Below are positions 32,457 to 39,465 of a DNA stretch of 40,858 bases, one piece after another. A program made the position numbers and the translations under genes. Source of the stretch: an uncultured Candidatus Berkelbacteria bacterium (GTDB taxonomy: Bacteria > Patescibacteriota > UBA1384 > XYA2-FULL-43-10 > CAINNR01); the NCBI GenBank assembly GCA_903851235.1, contig CAINNR010000027.1, positions 1-40,858 on the forward strand. Direction: 5' to 3'. Each line of letters begins with the position of its first letter. Positions within the stretch are counted from its first letter, which is position 1. The notes under the pieces were generated by a model. That model ran no database searches, was not told the DNA's origin, and was given only the letters and a program-made list of their open reading frames with translations.

Positions 32457-32726
32457 ATGACACAGACTGGCGATCCTGTGATCGATCGGTCACTCAAAGG
32501 TCGAGTCTATCCTGACTACCTTGCTGCTTTGCGCTATCGAAACGCCAACAATCTTCCACTCTTATCAAAACCAATGTTGATCGCAGACATTGCTTGGATC
32601 ATCGGAGAGATTGCAGAAAAAAAGGCTGCTGATGCCAGACTACTGGCGCGACACTACCAGGAAGAGGACAAACGCGACCAGGCGTTTCTATCACGACCAC
32701 CAGCATTACTGTCGGAGGAGCGATAG
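32457..32726 (+). CDS. orphan small protein
   Basis: An 89-residue soluble protein, not recognised. A central helical part (MLIADIAWIIGEIAEKKAAD) is followed by a charged stretch. The ORF track starts at GTG 32448; ATG at 32457 (MTQTGDPVID) has the extended ribosome site GAGGTGAT at a good distance. A terminator overlaps the stop codon. It is divergent from recG with overlapping promoters. Confidence 0.65.
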   Translation: MTQTGDPVIDRSLKGRVYPDYLAALRYRNANNLPLLSKPMLIADIAWIIGEIAEKKAADARLLARHYQEEDKRDQAFLSRPPALLSEER

Positions 32727-32745
32727 ACCAGTCGCTCCTTTTTTC
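32717..32745 (+). terminator. intrinsic terminator of the orphan gene at 32457
   Basis: GGAGCGA-tagaccag-TCGCTCC is a perfect 7-bp stem followed by TTTTTT; it overlaps the TAG stop. Confidence 0.92.
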
Positions 32746-32788
32746 TTGATCAAAATTTTTGAATTTCCACTCTTTCGGTTATTTCGGC

Positions 32789-32794
32789 TATAAT
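32789..32794 (+). promoter_or_regulatory. -10 element of a leaderless promoter
   Basis: TATAAT ends 7 bases before the ATG at 32802 and no ribosome site is present. The -35 is weak (TTCCAC at 18 bases). Confidence 0.5.
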
Positions 32795-32801
32795 AGTATC
32801 T

Positions 32802-33140
32802 ATGGAATACTCGGACCCAAAAATTGATGTCGTGATAATTGTGCCTCCAAGTGAGCGAATCTCCCCGGAAGTTCTTGCCTCGTTGCCTCCAACGACCAGA
32901 ATCTGCGACTGGGATACGAATGTGCTCGATCTTATCGAATCTGAAAAACCGGAAATCGTTGCATTCTTTGATATCAATCACGACTTTCTCGAACCGGAAA
33001 CGCTTAAATATGGCATGGAAAAACGATTCGGACAGCAGGGAGTTAAAGTTGAAATTATTAACAATGTTGACGATTTTAATCGGATCTCCGGTCGTGAGAT
33101 TAAACCGCCGGATCCGGAACTCCATCCGCGTTTGCCGTAA
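32802..33140 (+). CDS. hypothetical protein of 112 residues
   Basis: Not recognised. IDVVIIVPPSERISPEVLAS and IVAFFDINHDF suggest an alpha/beta fold; the end is Pro-rich (KPPDPELHPRLP). No signal or membrane segment. ATG directly follows TATAAT by 7 bases, so the message is probably leaderless. It converges with mnmA, 2 bp apart, with no visible terminator between them. Confidence 0.65.
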   Translation: MEYSDPKIDVVIIVPPSERISPEVLASLPPTTRICDWDTNVLDLIESEKPEIVAFFDINHDFLEPETLKYGMEKRFGQQGVKVEIINNVDDFNRISGREIKPPDPELHPRLP

Positions 33141-33142
33141 AT

Positions 33143-34327
33143 TTATTTTTTGATCACTCCACCGCCTATTACCTCATCACCAATATAAAATACCGCACTC
33201 TGGCCCGGCGTTATCGCTCGCTGTGGCTTTCGAAATTTGACGATCAACTCGCCATTTTTTTTCACAACCTTGCAGGCAATTTCCGGATGGTGATAGCGAA
33301 TTTTGACCTTCAAATCCGGAGTACGGAGCATAGGGTATGGGGTATGAATAAAATTCAGATTTGAAACTACCATCTCCTTTTTATAAACATCTTCGTCAAA
33401 GCCAACGACCAGTTGATTTTTTTTAGCATCGAAACCAGTCACATATAGCGGGCTCTTGTCATTTATTAGTTCTGAGCTACAATTTTGAATTTCCTCCTCG
33501 GCTCGCGCCAGGCGAGATGGGTTGGATTTTGAATTTTGATCTATTCCCTTCCGTTGTCCGATCGTATAATTTAAGAGGCCGTCATGTTTGCCGATAATAT
33601 TTCCCTCAGCATCAACAATTTCGCCCGGCAAAAAATAATTCTCTGGTAAATAACGGCGCAAAAATGTCCGATAGTCTCTATCGGCAAAAAAACAAATCTC
33701 CTGACTCTCCGGTTTCTCTTTCACCGGTAAGTCATATTCGATCGCTAAATCACGGACAGCTTTTTTCCGCATTTCGCCGAGCGGAAATAAGACTTTTGAT
33801 AATTGATCTTGCTTCAAGCGATAAAGCATATATGACTGATCCTTTGTTTCGTCGACACCCTTCAGTAAATTGTATTCGGTTTTGATTTTTGATTTATCAT
33901 TTTGTTTTTTGAATTTTGAGTTTTGACTTATTCTGGCGTAGTGTCCTGTCGCTAACCTTTCACAACCGATCGTCAAAGCTTTTTTCATCAGCAAATCGAA
34001 TTTGATCGTTTCGTTGCAAACGATGCACGGATTCGGCGTTCGTAGATTTTTGTATTCCTCAATAAAATAATCAACGACCTCCTTTTTAAACTCAACTTTG
34101 GCATCAATGACGTAAAACGGAATCTCCAATTTCGCCGCCACCATTCTGGCGTCTTCCAATGCTTCCCAGTTACAACATCGATTTTCTTTTTGGCATGATT
34201 TATTTTCGGACAAAGGATCGGACCACAGCTTCAAAAAGAGCCCGACTAAATCGTGCCCCCGATCGTGTAATATTTTTGCCACAACAGAGGAATCAACTCC
34301 GCCGGACATTGCAACCGCTATCCTCAT
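33143..34327 (-). CDS. mnmA: tRNA-specific 2-thiouridylase MnmA
   Basis: Places sulfur on U34 of tRNAs for Lys, Glu and Gln, using sulfur relayed from IscS. AVAMSGGVDSSVVA is the PP-loop. NPCIVCNETIKF and ESQEICFFADRDY carry the two catalytic cysteines. GLLNYTIGQRKG and the C-terminal beta-barrel are present. Two insertions interrupt variable loops: NSKFKKQNDKSKIK near residue 160 and NSKSNPSRLARAEEEIQ near 290; the latter contains a CTCGC/GCGAG palindrome. Frame and motifs stay intact. It overlaps the PIG-L gene by 4 bp. Confidence 0.95.
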   Translation of the reverse strand: MRIAVAMSGGVDSSVVAKILHDRGHDLVGLFLKLWSDPLSENKSCQKENRCCNWEALEDARMVAAKLEIPFYVIDAKVEFKKEVVDYFIEEYKNLRTPNPCIVCNETIKFDLLMKKALTIGCERLATGHYARISQNSKFKKQNDKSKIKTEYNLLKGVDETKDQSYMLYRLKQDQLSKVLFPLGEMRKKAVRDLAIEYDLPVKEKPESQEICFFADRDYRTFLRRYLPENYFLPGEIVDAEGNIIGKHDGLLNYTIGQRKGIDQNSKSNPSRLARAEEEIQNCSSELINDKSPLYVTGFDAKKNQLVVGFDEDVYKKEMVVSNLNFIHTPYPMLRTPDLKVKIRYHHPEIACKVVKKNGELIVKFRKPQRAITPGQSAVFYIGDEVIGGGVIKK

Positions 34328-35139
34328 TTTATTACCGGCGTTAATTTTTCTGAAAACAGTTCATTCTCTCTCACCATCGAAACCAAAAGATCGTGCAGAA
34401 GCGGGGTTCGCAATTGTGATTTATAAATTTCCAGTGAATTTTGTTTCTGATTTTCCTCGGCCGGAGTTAAATCAAATTTTTGCCAGTTATGAGAAAAATC
34501 CAGCAATTTGACCGGCGGTGTCATATGTTTGTTCGGATACAATCCGACCGGCTGGGGAAAATATCGCCAGTGGACAATAAAAGAGTAGGCGTAAAGATCG
34601 GTTCGGTTGGTCAAAATCCCATCAATCGTTTGACCGATATATTTGTGGTCACGATTTTGGTCGGAAGCATCGGGGTAAATTACCACCGTCGGTTTAAAAC
34701 TGTCGATTTCGTTCTGCAAATCGCCTGTTAGATCGGCGGAGTTGATACGATTTTTTAAATAATAATCCGGTAAGTTTAAAAACTTTAACTGATTACTGTT
34801 AACACCAAGTGATTTTGTTACCGCCAAAAACTCCTCTTTACGATCGGCGCCGATCCCACGATAATTGCTATTGGTGATAGCGACAATTTCGACTGCCGAC
34901 TTTTTCTCTTCCGCTCGTTGAATGTAACCGGCGGCGGCGATCGTTTCATCATCAAAGTGCGGAGTAAAAACCAAAACTCGATCCGTCGGAGTCGGCTCGT
35001 GCACGCTGGTCAAAAGTCCAAATGCGCTTTCAGGCATCATCGAATAGCTTCTGGCATAAAGATAATAACCGCCGGCGGCGATAATGACCAGTGCGACAAT
35101 TGATAATATTATATTCCGTTTGCTAAAAAAATGCTTCAT
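34324..35139 (-). CDS. PIG-L/LmbE-family deacetylase, membrane-anchored
   Basis: Zinc enzyme family that removes acetyl groups from N-acetylglucosamine-type sugars. A membrane helix is at residues 8-27. DRVLVFTPHFDDETIAAAGY holds the PHxDDE zinc motif, VVIYPDASDQNRDH the second metal region (DxNxDH), and a late His is in FIVHWRY. The substrate is unknown; a cell-envelope sugar is likely because the anchor places the enzyme outside. It is upstream of mnmA with a 4-bp overlap; an inverted repeat lies in front of it. Confidence 0.88.
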   Translation of the reverse strand: MKHFFSKRNIILSIVALVIIAAGGYYLYARSYSMMPESAFGLLTSVHEPTPTDRVLVFTPHFDDETIAAAGYIQRAEEKKSAVEIVAITNSNYRGIGADRKEEFLAVTKSLGVNSNQLKFLNLPDYYLKNRINSADLTGDLQNEIDSFKPTVVIYPDASDQNRDHKYIGQTIDGILTNRTDLYAYSFIVHWRYFPQPVGLYPNKHMTPPVKLLDFSHNWQKFDLTPAEENQKQNSLEIYKSQLRTPLLHDLLVSMVRENELFSEKLTPVIK

Positions 35140-35154
35140 AGTAAATTAATCTCT

Positions 35155-35216
35155 AAACCAGAATGTCTAATGACGAACAAATGGCAGATCCCTATTATAA
35201 TTCGACATTCTGGTTT
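35155..35216. repeat. 13-bp perfect inverted repeat with 36-bp spacer
   Basis: AAACCAGAATGTC (35155-35167) and GACATTCTGGTTT (35204-35216). It occupies most of the 86 bases between folD and the PIG-L gene. The spacer holds TATAAT on the minus strand, a possible -10 for the PIG-L/mnmA transcript. No T-run follows. Confidence 0.75.
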
Positions 35217-35225
35217 CATATTTTA

Positions 35226-36059
35226 TTAGTCATTATTACTTCTGATTTCGTCGTTTTTTAAAGCCGCTAACAATAAATTTTCATACAAAAACGCAACGGT
35301 AATCGGTCCAATTCCTCCCGATACCGGCGTATAAAATGCCGATTTTTCATAAGCCGCCGGGTCGATGTCGCCCTTTAACTTGCCACCGACTTCGGTCGTG
35401 CCGGCATCGATCAAGATTGCGCCCTTTTTAATCATATCAGATTTGATTAGTCCCGGCTGACCGGTGGCCGAAATAATAACGTCGGCATCGATTGTCAGAG
35501 TCGCCAAATGTGCTGTCTTGGCATCGGCAATGCGCAGGTCGGCAACTTGATGTTTTAATATTCGTATTAATGGCTCGCCAACCAAAAATCCTCGGCCGAT
35601 GACCGCAACACTGGCAGTTTTTAAATTCACACCGGCGGATGTTAAAGCTCGCATTACCGCCAAAGTCACCGGCGGACGAAACGAACATTCAATGTCAGAG
35701 CAAAAACGCAGGGCGTCAACATCTTTTTTCAGTTTGATGGCAGAAATTAATTTCTTTCGATCCAAACTTTTGGGTATCGGCAACTGGATCATTATCCCGC
35801 TGACGGCTTGATCAGAATTTAACTGATTAATTTTTCCCAAGATCGTATCTGAATTTACCGTTTCCGAAAATTTGAAAATATCGAAACGAACGCCTAAAAA
35901 TTCGGCGGCGCGTTGTTTTTGCTTAATATATCTGGCCGAAACTTTATCGTCACCAATCCAAATAACCGCCAAAGTCGGTCTGGTGGTTAGCTGGCTGATT
36001 TTTTCTTTGATTTCAAGCAAAATCTGGTCGCGAATTTTTCTGCCATCAAATTTTATCAT
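35226..36059 (-). CDS. folD: bifunctional methylenetetrahydrofolate dehydrogenase/cyclohydrolase FolD
   Basis: Interconverts 5,10-methylene-, methenyl- and 10-formyl-tetrahydrofolate. ARYIKQKQRAAEFLGV carries the catalytic Lys. GIMIQLPIP, KKDVDAL and VIGRGFLVGEPL (dinucleotide site) follow, then DAGTTEVGGKLKGDID and TPVSGGIGPITVAFLYEN near the end. VIGRGFLVG replaces the more usual VVGRSxxVG. Length 277 is normal. The tail (KNDEIRSNND) resembles another low-complexity sequence of these genomes. It lies 14 bp after iscU. Confidence 0.95.
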   Translation of the reverse strand: MIKFDGRKIRDQILLEIKEKISQLTTRPTLAVIWIGDDKVSARYIKQKQRAAEFLGVRFDIFKFSETVNSDTILGKINQLNSDQAVSGIMIQLPIPKSLDRKKLISAIKLKKDVDALRFCSDIECSFRPPVTLAVMRALTSAGVNLKTASVAVIGRGFLVGEPLIRILKHQVADLRIADAKTAHLATLTIDADVIISATGQPGLIKSDMIKKGAILIDAGTTEVGGKLKGDIDPAAYEKSAFYTPVSGGIGPITVAFLYENLLLAALKNDEIRSNND

Positions 36060-36073
36060 TTGAATTTCGTTTG

Positions 36074-36493
36074 TTATTTGGATTTTGAACTTTGGGTTTT
36101 CCTGCGATAATCTTTTATTGCAGATCTAATTCCGTCTTCAGCCAAAATTGAACAGTGATATTTTGCCGGCGGGAACTTCCCCATGCGTTCAGCAATCTGT
36201 TTTGATGACAATTTCAACGCTTGGTCAATTGATTTTCCCTTGACCAATTCGGTTGCAATTGATGACGAAGCGATCGCCGCGCCACAGCCCAGTGTTTGAA
36301 ATTTAATATCAGCAATATATTCTTCCTTCTTACCGCTTACTAGCTTACGACTTAAGACTTTAATATAAATTTTCATCACATCTCCGCAATTCGGATTACC
36401 AACGGTGCCAACGCCATCGGCATTTTCAATTTCACCCAAATTTCTCGGGTTCTTAAAATGATCCATTATTTCATCACTATATAAACTTTCCAT
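36074..36493 (-). CDS. iscU: iron-sulfur cluster scaffold IscU
   Basis: Scaffold on which Fe-S clusters are built. SLYSDEIMDHFKNPRNLGEI is the family start. The three cluster-ligand cysteines are in VGNPNCGDVM, TLGCGAAIASSS and KYHCSILAE. The ORF track starts at TTG 36508; ATG at 36493 (MESLYSDEIM) follows AAGGAGTTTT and gives 139 residues. The 177-bp gap to iscS holds a probable small RNA on the other strand, whose promoter overlaps this ribosome site. Confidence 0.95.
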   Translation of the reverse strand: MESLYSDEIMDHFKNPRNLGEIENADGVGTVGNPNCGDVMKIYIKVLSRKLVSGKKEEYIADIKFQTLGCGAAIASSSIATELVKGKSIDQALKLSSKQIAERMGKFPPAKYHCSILAEDGIRSAIKDYRRKTQSSKSK

Positions 36494-36501
36494 AAAACTC
36501 C

Positions 36502-36530
36502 TTGACAAATTATTAATGATTCGCTATGAT
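36502..36530 (+). promoter_or_regulatory. strong promoter of the small RNA between iscU and iscS
   Basis: TTGACA (consensus) and TATGAT are exactly 17 bases apart. Expected start near 36537. The -35 overlaps the iscU ribosome site on the opposite strand. Confidence 0.8.
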
Positions 36531-36536
36531 GTGTTC

Positions 36537-36672
36537 GATGGGTGTCCTCCTACACCTATCAGAGTGGTTCCACTTCCACAGAGTGGGACTTGGCATCTAC
36601 CTATCGACTACCGACGACGCTATGCGTCGTGACTACCCGCCGGACCAAAACTTATTGGCCGGCTTTTTTTTT
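36537..36672 (+). ncRNA. candidate small RNA between iscU and iscS, with CCTCCT loop
   Basis: A consensus promoter and a strong terminator (GCCGGaCCA with TGGCCGGC, then nine T) define a transcript of about 130 nt. Hairpin GGTGT-cctcct-ACACC (36541-36556) shows an anti-Shine-Dalgarno loop; ACGACGC-tat-GCGTCGT (36614-36630) is a second perfect hairpin. A frame from ATG 36538 (MGVLLHLSEWFHF) has no stop before the terminator, so I favour a non-coding RNA. It is antisense to the iscS-iscU intergenic message. Confidence 0.65.
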
Positions 36673-37873
36673 ATTTAAACGGTGACATCTTTCGTAACTT
36701 TTCTATAATTCCCGGCATGACTTGCAAAACTTTATCAATTTCCGCTTCAGTTGTTTTGCGACCAAGTGTAAAACGAATCGAGCCGTGACACTGCTCCGGT
36801 TTTAATCCCATTGAAATCAAAACGTGTGAAGGTTCAAGTGAACCAGAGGTGCAAGCCGAACCGGTTGATGCCGCAATCCCCTCCATATCCAAATTTAGCA
36901 GTATCGCCTCACCTTCAGCGTTGATGAAAGAAATATTGACATTCGCCGGTGAGCGATATTTACGACTGCCATTTAAAAATGAATTCGGAATTTTCAGCAA
37001 TCCATCGATCAATTTATCTCTTAATTTTTCTATTCCTTTATTATCATCTATTATTTTTGATTTAGTATTTAGAATTTCCAACGCTTTTGCAAAACCGACA
37101 ATTGACGCAACATTCTCCGTTCCCGCTCGCTTTTTATATTCCTGACCGCCACCAATAATTTGATGCTTAATTGGGACGCCGGAGTGGATGTAAAGTAGCC
37201 CAATCCCCTTCGGCCCGTAAATCTTATGAGCCGACATTGTCAGTAAATCAACATGAAGATAATCAACATTCATATTGAAATGTTCCGCCGCTTGCACCGC
37301 ATCGCTGTGGAAGAAAATCCGCTGATCGCGTTCTTTGTTGATTTTTTCAATCAACTGACCGATCGCTCGAATCGGCTGAACAGTACCAATTTCATTGTTA
37401 ACATACATAATAGAAACTAAAACCGTGTTTTTTTTGATTGCCGATTCGATATCAGAGAGCTCGATTAAGCCATCTCGATTCGGTTTGATCAAGGTTGCTT
37501 CGATTTTCCCATCAGCTTCCAACTCTTTGACAGTTTCCAAAACCGCATGATGCTCAAAAGCCGAAGTGATAAGATGTGGCTTTTTCTTATTCGTAATTTC
37601 GTTTAGGTCAGGAGTAAACGCTTCAATGATGCCCTTTATTGCTAAATTATCCGCTTCGCTCCCTCCAGAGGTAAATATCACCTCGGTTGATTTACAATTC
37701 AAAAACTCGGCAATTTGATGCCTCGCGTTATCAACCGCCGATCGCGCCTCCTGGCCAAAAGAGTGGACTGAAGAAGCATTACCGAATTTTTCAGAAAAAT
37801 ATGGAAGCATGGCTTCCATCACATCAATATCAACCGGCGTTGTGGCAGAATGATCAAGATATATTTTGTTCAT
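36671..37873 (-). CDS. iscS: cysteine desulfurase IscS/NifS
   Basis: PLP enzyme that takes sulfur from cysteine for Fe-S clusters and tRNA thiolation. IYLDHSATTPVD opens the protein. SGGSEADNLAIKG and the His in FEHHAVLETVK contact PLP, SAHKIYGPKGIGLLY carries the PLP-binding Lys, and STGSACTSGSLEPSHVL the active Cys. RAGTENVASIVGFAKALE is also typical. Length 400 is normal. The order antitoxin-iscS-(sRNA, opposite)-iscU-folD suggests one minus-strand unit; iscU is the natural partner and MnmA (3 kb away) another sulfur user. Confidence 0.96.
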   Translation of the reverse strand: MNKIYLDHSATTPVDIDVMEAMLPYFSEKFGNASSVHSFGQEARSAVDNARHQIAEFLNCKSTEVIFTSGGSEADNLAIKGIIEAFTPDLNEITNKKKPHLITSAFEHHAVLETVKELEADGKIEATLIKPNRDGLIELSDIESAIKKNTVLVSIMYVNNEIGTVQPIRAIGQLIEKINKERDQRIFFHSDAVQAAEHFNMNVDYLHVDLLTMSAHKIYGPKGIGLLYIHSGVPIKHQIIGGGQEYKKRAGTENVASIVGFAKALEILNTKSKIIDDNKGIEKLRDKLIDGLLKIPNSFLNGSRKYRSPANVNISFINAEGEAILLNLDMEGIAASTGSACTSGSLEPSHVLISMGLKPEQCHGSIRFTLGRKTTEAEIDKVLQVMPGIIEKLRKMSPFK

Positions 37874-37906
37874 AACAATATTATTTAAATCAAAAGTTAA
37901 TAATTT

Positions 37907-38143
37907 TTAGTTGTCAGTCTTGACCTTTGAGTTTTCATTTTTAAGTTTGCTTGCGATATTTCGCAAATCAGCAACACACTTTTTACAACCTTCGCCGGAA
38001 ACTGCCAACTGATATTCGCTTTGCGGAACTAAATACGCCACCGGCTTCGAATAACGGCTAACTTGATAAACTTCCCCGGCTTCGACTTCGTGGATGATTT
38101 TCGAAATCTGATTTTGCAGTTCGTTGACATTAATGTTTTTCAT
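37907..38143 (-). CDS. Phd/YefM-type antitoxin without partner toxin
   Basis: KNINVNELQNQISKIIHEVE followed by VYQVSRYSKPVAYLVPQSEY is the DNA-binding N-terminal domain of Phd/YefM antitoxins. The C-terminus is a low-complexity tail (KLKNENSKVKTDN) after GEGCKKCVADL. The ORF track starts at 38194, but a near-perfect promoter ends 6 bases before ATG 38143, giving 78 residues and a leaderless message. No toxin gene is adjacent; iscS follows after 33 bp. It may regulate that operon (inference). Confidence 0.85.
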   Translation of the reverse strand: MKNINVNELQNQISKIIHEVEAGEVYQVSRYSKPVAYLVPQSEYQLAVSGEGCKKCVADLRNIASKLKNENSKVKTDN

Positions 38144-38149
38144 TAATTC

Positions 38150-38179
38150 AATATAACATCTGCGGTAACATTCTGTCAA
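38150..38179 (-). promoter_or_regulatory. leaderless promoter of the antitoxin (and iscS)
   Basis: On the minus strand TTGACA and TATATT are 18 bases apart, and the -10 ends 6 bases before the ATG at 38143. Confidence 0.75.
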
Positions 38180-38262
38180 TAAGCATGACTGCAAATGATT
38201 GTAATTTATTTCAAATAATGATAGTCTGGCTCTGACAACATCTGATAGAGGAGGTCATCCCA

Positions 38263-38757
38263 GTGTCATGTTTCGCCTGTGATCAGGAGCCATGCACTTG
38301 CATTGGTAGATGTTTTGGTGACGCTCTTGAGATTGTTCAAAAAGTTTTTCAAGACAACATTCCTGCGATGTACGAGCTGATAAAAACAGCTTTACATAAC
38401 TGTCAGCGGCCTGGTCTATTTTCGATACCAGACAATGTTGAACAATGGGTATGTCAAGGATACAAACTTTACGAAAAAAACGGCGAGGTCATGATCCACA
38501 TATTTTTCTACCACGACGAACACGAACGTGGAAACACCGAAAAAAGTGCGGATATGAGTGGTATCTACACTATGATGCACAGAACATTTGGCGATGATTT
38601 TCGAAACGCCTTGTCAATAGCTGTTAACAACGTCGGTGTTTACACCATCGATTTGTATACAACTGACGGCGGTCAACAACAAATTCGAGTAGTCGCAACC
38701 AAAGGAGACATTGAGCGACTCGGTAACGTCGCACTCCAGTGGCTAGCCGATAGATAA
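38263..38757 (+). CDS. orphan protein with Cys-rich N-terminus
   Basis: A 164-residue protein, not recognised. SCFACDQEPCTCIGRC has five Cys in 15 residues and may bind zinc or another metal. The rest looks like an alpha/beta domain (VMIHIFFYHDEHERG; IDLYTTDGGQQQIRVVA). GTG at 38263 has a full ribosome site (AGAGGAGGT) at a good distance. A terminator follows 8 bases after the stop. It is another single-gene unit. Confidence 0.7.
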   Translation: MSCFACDQEPCTCIGRCFGDALEIVQKVFQDNIPAMYELIKTALHNCQRPGLFSIPDNVEQWVCQGYKLYEKNGEVMIHIFFYHDEHERGNTEKSADMSGIYTMMHRTFGDDFRNALSIAVNNVGVYTIDLYTTDGGQQQIRVVATKGDIERLGNVALQWLADR

Positions 38758-38764
38758 CAATTAT

Positions 38765-38789
38765 CCGACTCCAATCGAGTCGGTTTTTT
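38765..38789 (+). terminator. intrinsic terminator of the orphan gene at 38263
   Basis: CCGACTC-caatc-GAGTCGG is a perfect 7-bp stem followed by TTTTTTA. Confidence 0.9.
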
Positions 38790-38800
38790 ATTTTGATTCG

Positions 38801-38830
38801 GCAAGAAAAGAGCGGCCTATTCTGACCGCT
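38801..38830 (-). terminator. intrinsic terminator of the two-gene unit at 38829-39226
   Basis: On the minus strand AGCGGTC pairs with GGCCGCT (one G-U), followed by CTTTTCTTG. It overlaps the stop of the last gene. Confidence 0.65.
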
Positions 38831-39026
38831 ATGTGATTATCTCAACTTCTTGCTGATGATTCGGTTCATGGTTCCTTAAACTGCTGATGGCATTGACCAG
38901 GCGCTGACCGAAAGGATCGAGCAAGGATATCGCCTGTGCCAAATTTGAAAGTGGGAAAACCTCGTCGCGTCCTTGACCCTGTTGGATCAAGAATCGACTG
39001 TCAATACGATTCGGGTAGAATCTCAT
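38829..39026 (-). CDS. orphan small protein (second gene of a pair)
   Basis: A 65-residue protein, not recognised (LSNLAQAISLLDPFGQRLVN is a likely helix). ATG at 39026 has a ribosome site (AAGGAGTGGTTGAAT). It overlaps the stop of the upstream gene in TAATG, so the two are translated together. A terminator lies at its end. Confidence 0.55.
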   Translation of the reverse strand: MRFYPNRIDSRFLIQQGQGRDEVFPLSNLAQAISLLDPFGQRLVNAISSLRNHEPNHQQEVEIIT

Positions 39027-39226
39027 TATTCAACCACTCCTTTTCTCAACGGATTGATAGAGCGAATTGCGTGAATCGAGTCTCGAAGTTGGACAAAGCC
39101 CGGATCAATTGCCCTATATGCGGCTACTATTCGGTCAACCGGCAATTGATGGCCTTCACGGTGATACTCCGCTGCCCGAAGACATCTCAAGAATTCACCA
39201 CCATATCTTTTTGGTGCCACTTCCAT
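39026..39226 (-). CDS. orphan small protein (first gene of a pair)
   Basis: A 66-residue protein, not recognised (YGGEFLRCLRAAEYHREGHQ; probably helical). The ORF track starts at 39259, inside the promoter; ATG at 39226 (MEVAPKRYGG) has an extended ribosome site (AAAGGGGTGATTACC). Its TAA overlaps the next ATG. Confidence 0.55.
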   Translation of the reverse strand: MEVAPKRYGGEFLRCLRAAEYHREGHQLPVDRIVAAYRAIDPGFVQLRDSIHAIRSINPLRKGVVE

Positions 39227-39254
39227 GGTAATCACCCCTTTCGATATAGATGCT

Positions 39255-39282
39255 ATCATAAAATCAAAGTTATTCCCAACAA
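39255..39282 (-). promoter_or_regulatory. promoter of the two-gene unit
   Basis: On the minus strand TTGTTG and TATGAT are 16 bases apart, with the start codon 29 bases further. Confidence 0.55.
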
Positions 39283-39302
39283 TATCATTGCCTGCGTTGC
39301 CT

Positions 39303-39375
39303 TGTCATTGCGAGAAGCGAAGCCCTTCGAAGTCTAGTGAAAGTAACCATGGTGAGTAACACTATTGGGCAATCT
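39303..39375 (-). repeat. CATTGCGAG repeat, copy C, with long loop
   Basis: TTGTCATTGCGAGAAGCGAA opens the copy and GGGCAATCT closes it, with about 45 bases between. Same orientation as copy A and likewise joined to GIY-YIG codons on its far side. Confidence 0.65.
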
Positions 39376-39423
39376 TAGAAAATATCTTTGATATAAACCT
39401 CTAAAATTTGGGTTATTTTTATT
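39375..39423 (-). pseudogene. GIY-YIG endonuclease C-terminal scar
   Basis: The minus strand reads NKNNPNFRGLYQRYF up to TAAGATTGCC at copy C. This matches the family ending IKDNPSFKDLYLEII and the same ten bases (TAAGATTGCC) at the first locus (28141-28150). Only about 16 codons remain; the frame no longer ends properly. Confidence 0.6.
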
Positions 39424-39450
39424 AAAAAACCTTCGACATTGCCGGAGGTT
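39424..39450 (-). terminator. intrinsic terminator of the orphan gene at 39466
   Basis: On the minus strand AACCTCCG pairs with CGAAGGTT (one G-U) and is followed by TTTTAAT. Confidence 0.7.
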
Positions 39451-39465
39451 GTGAAAAATCAAGAC

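Noticed and set aside
36538-36678. 46-codon frame (MGVLLHLSEW...) starting at the expected transcript start
   Set aside because: It has no stop before the terminator and runs through the T-run, so a non-coding RNA is more likely.
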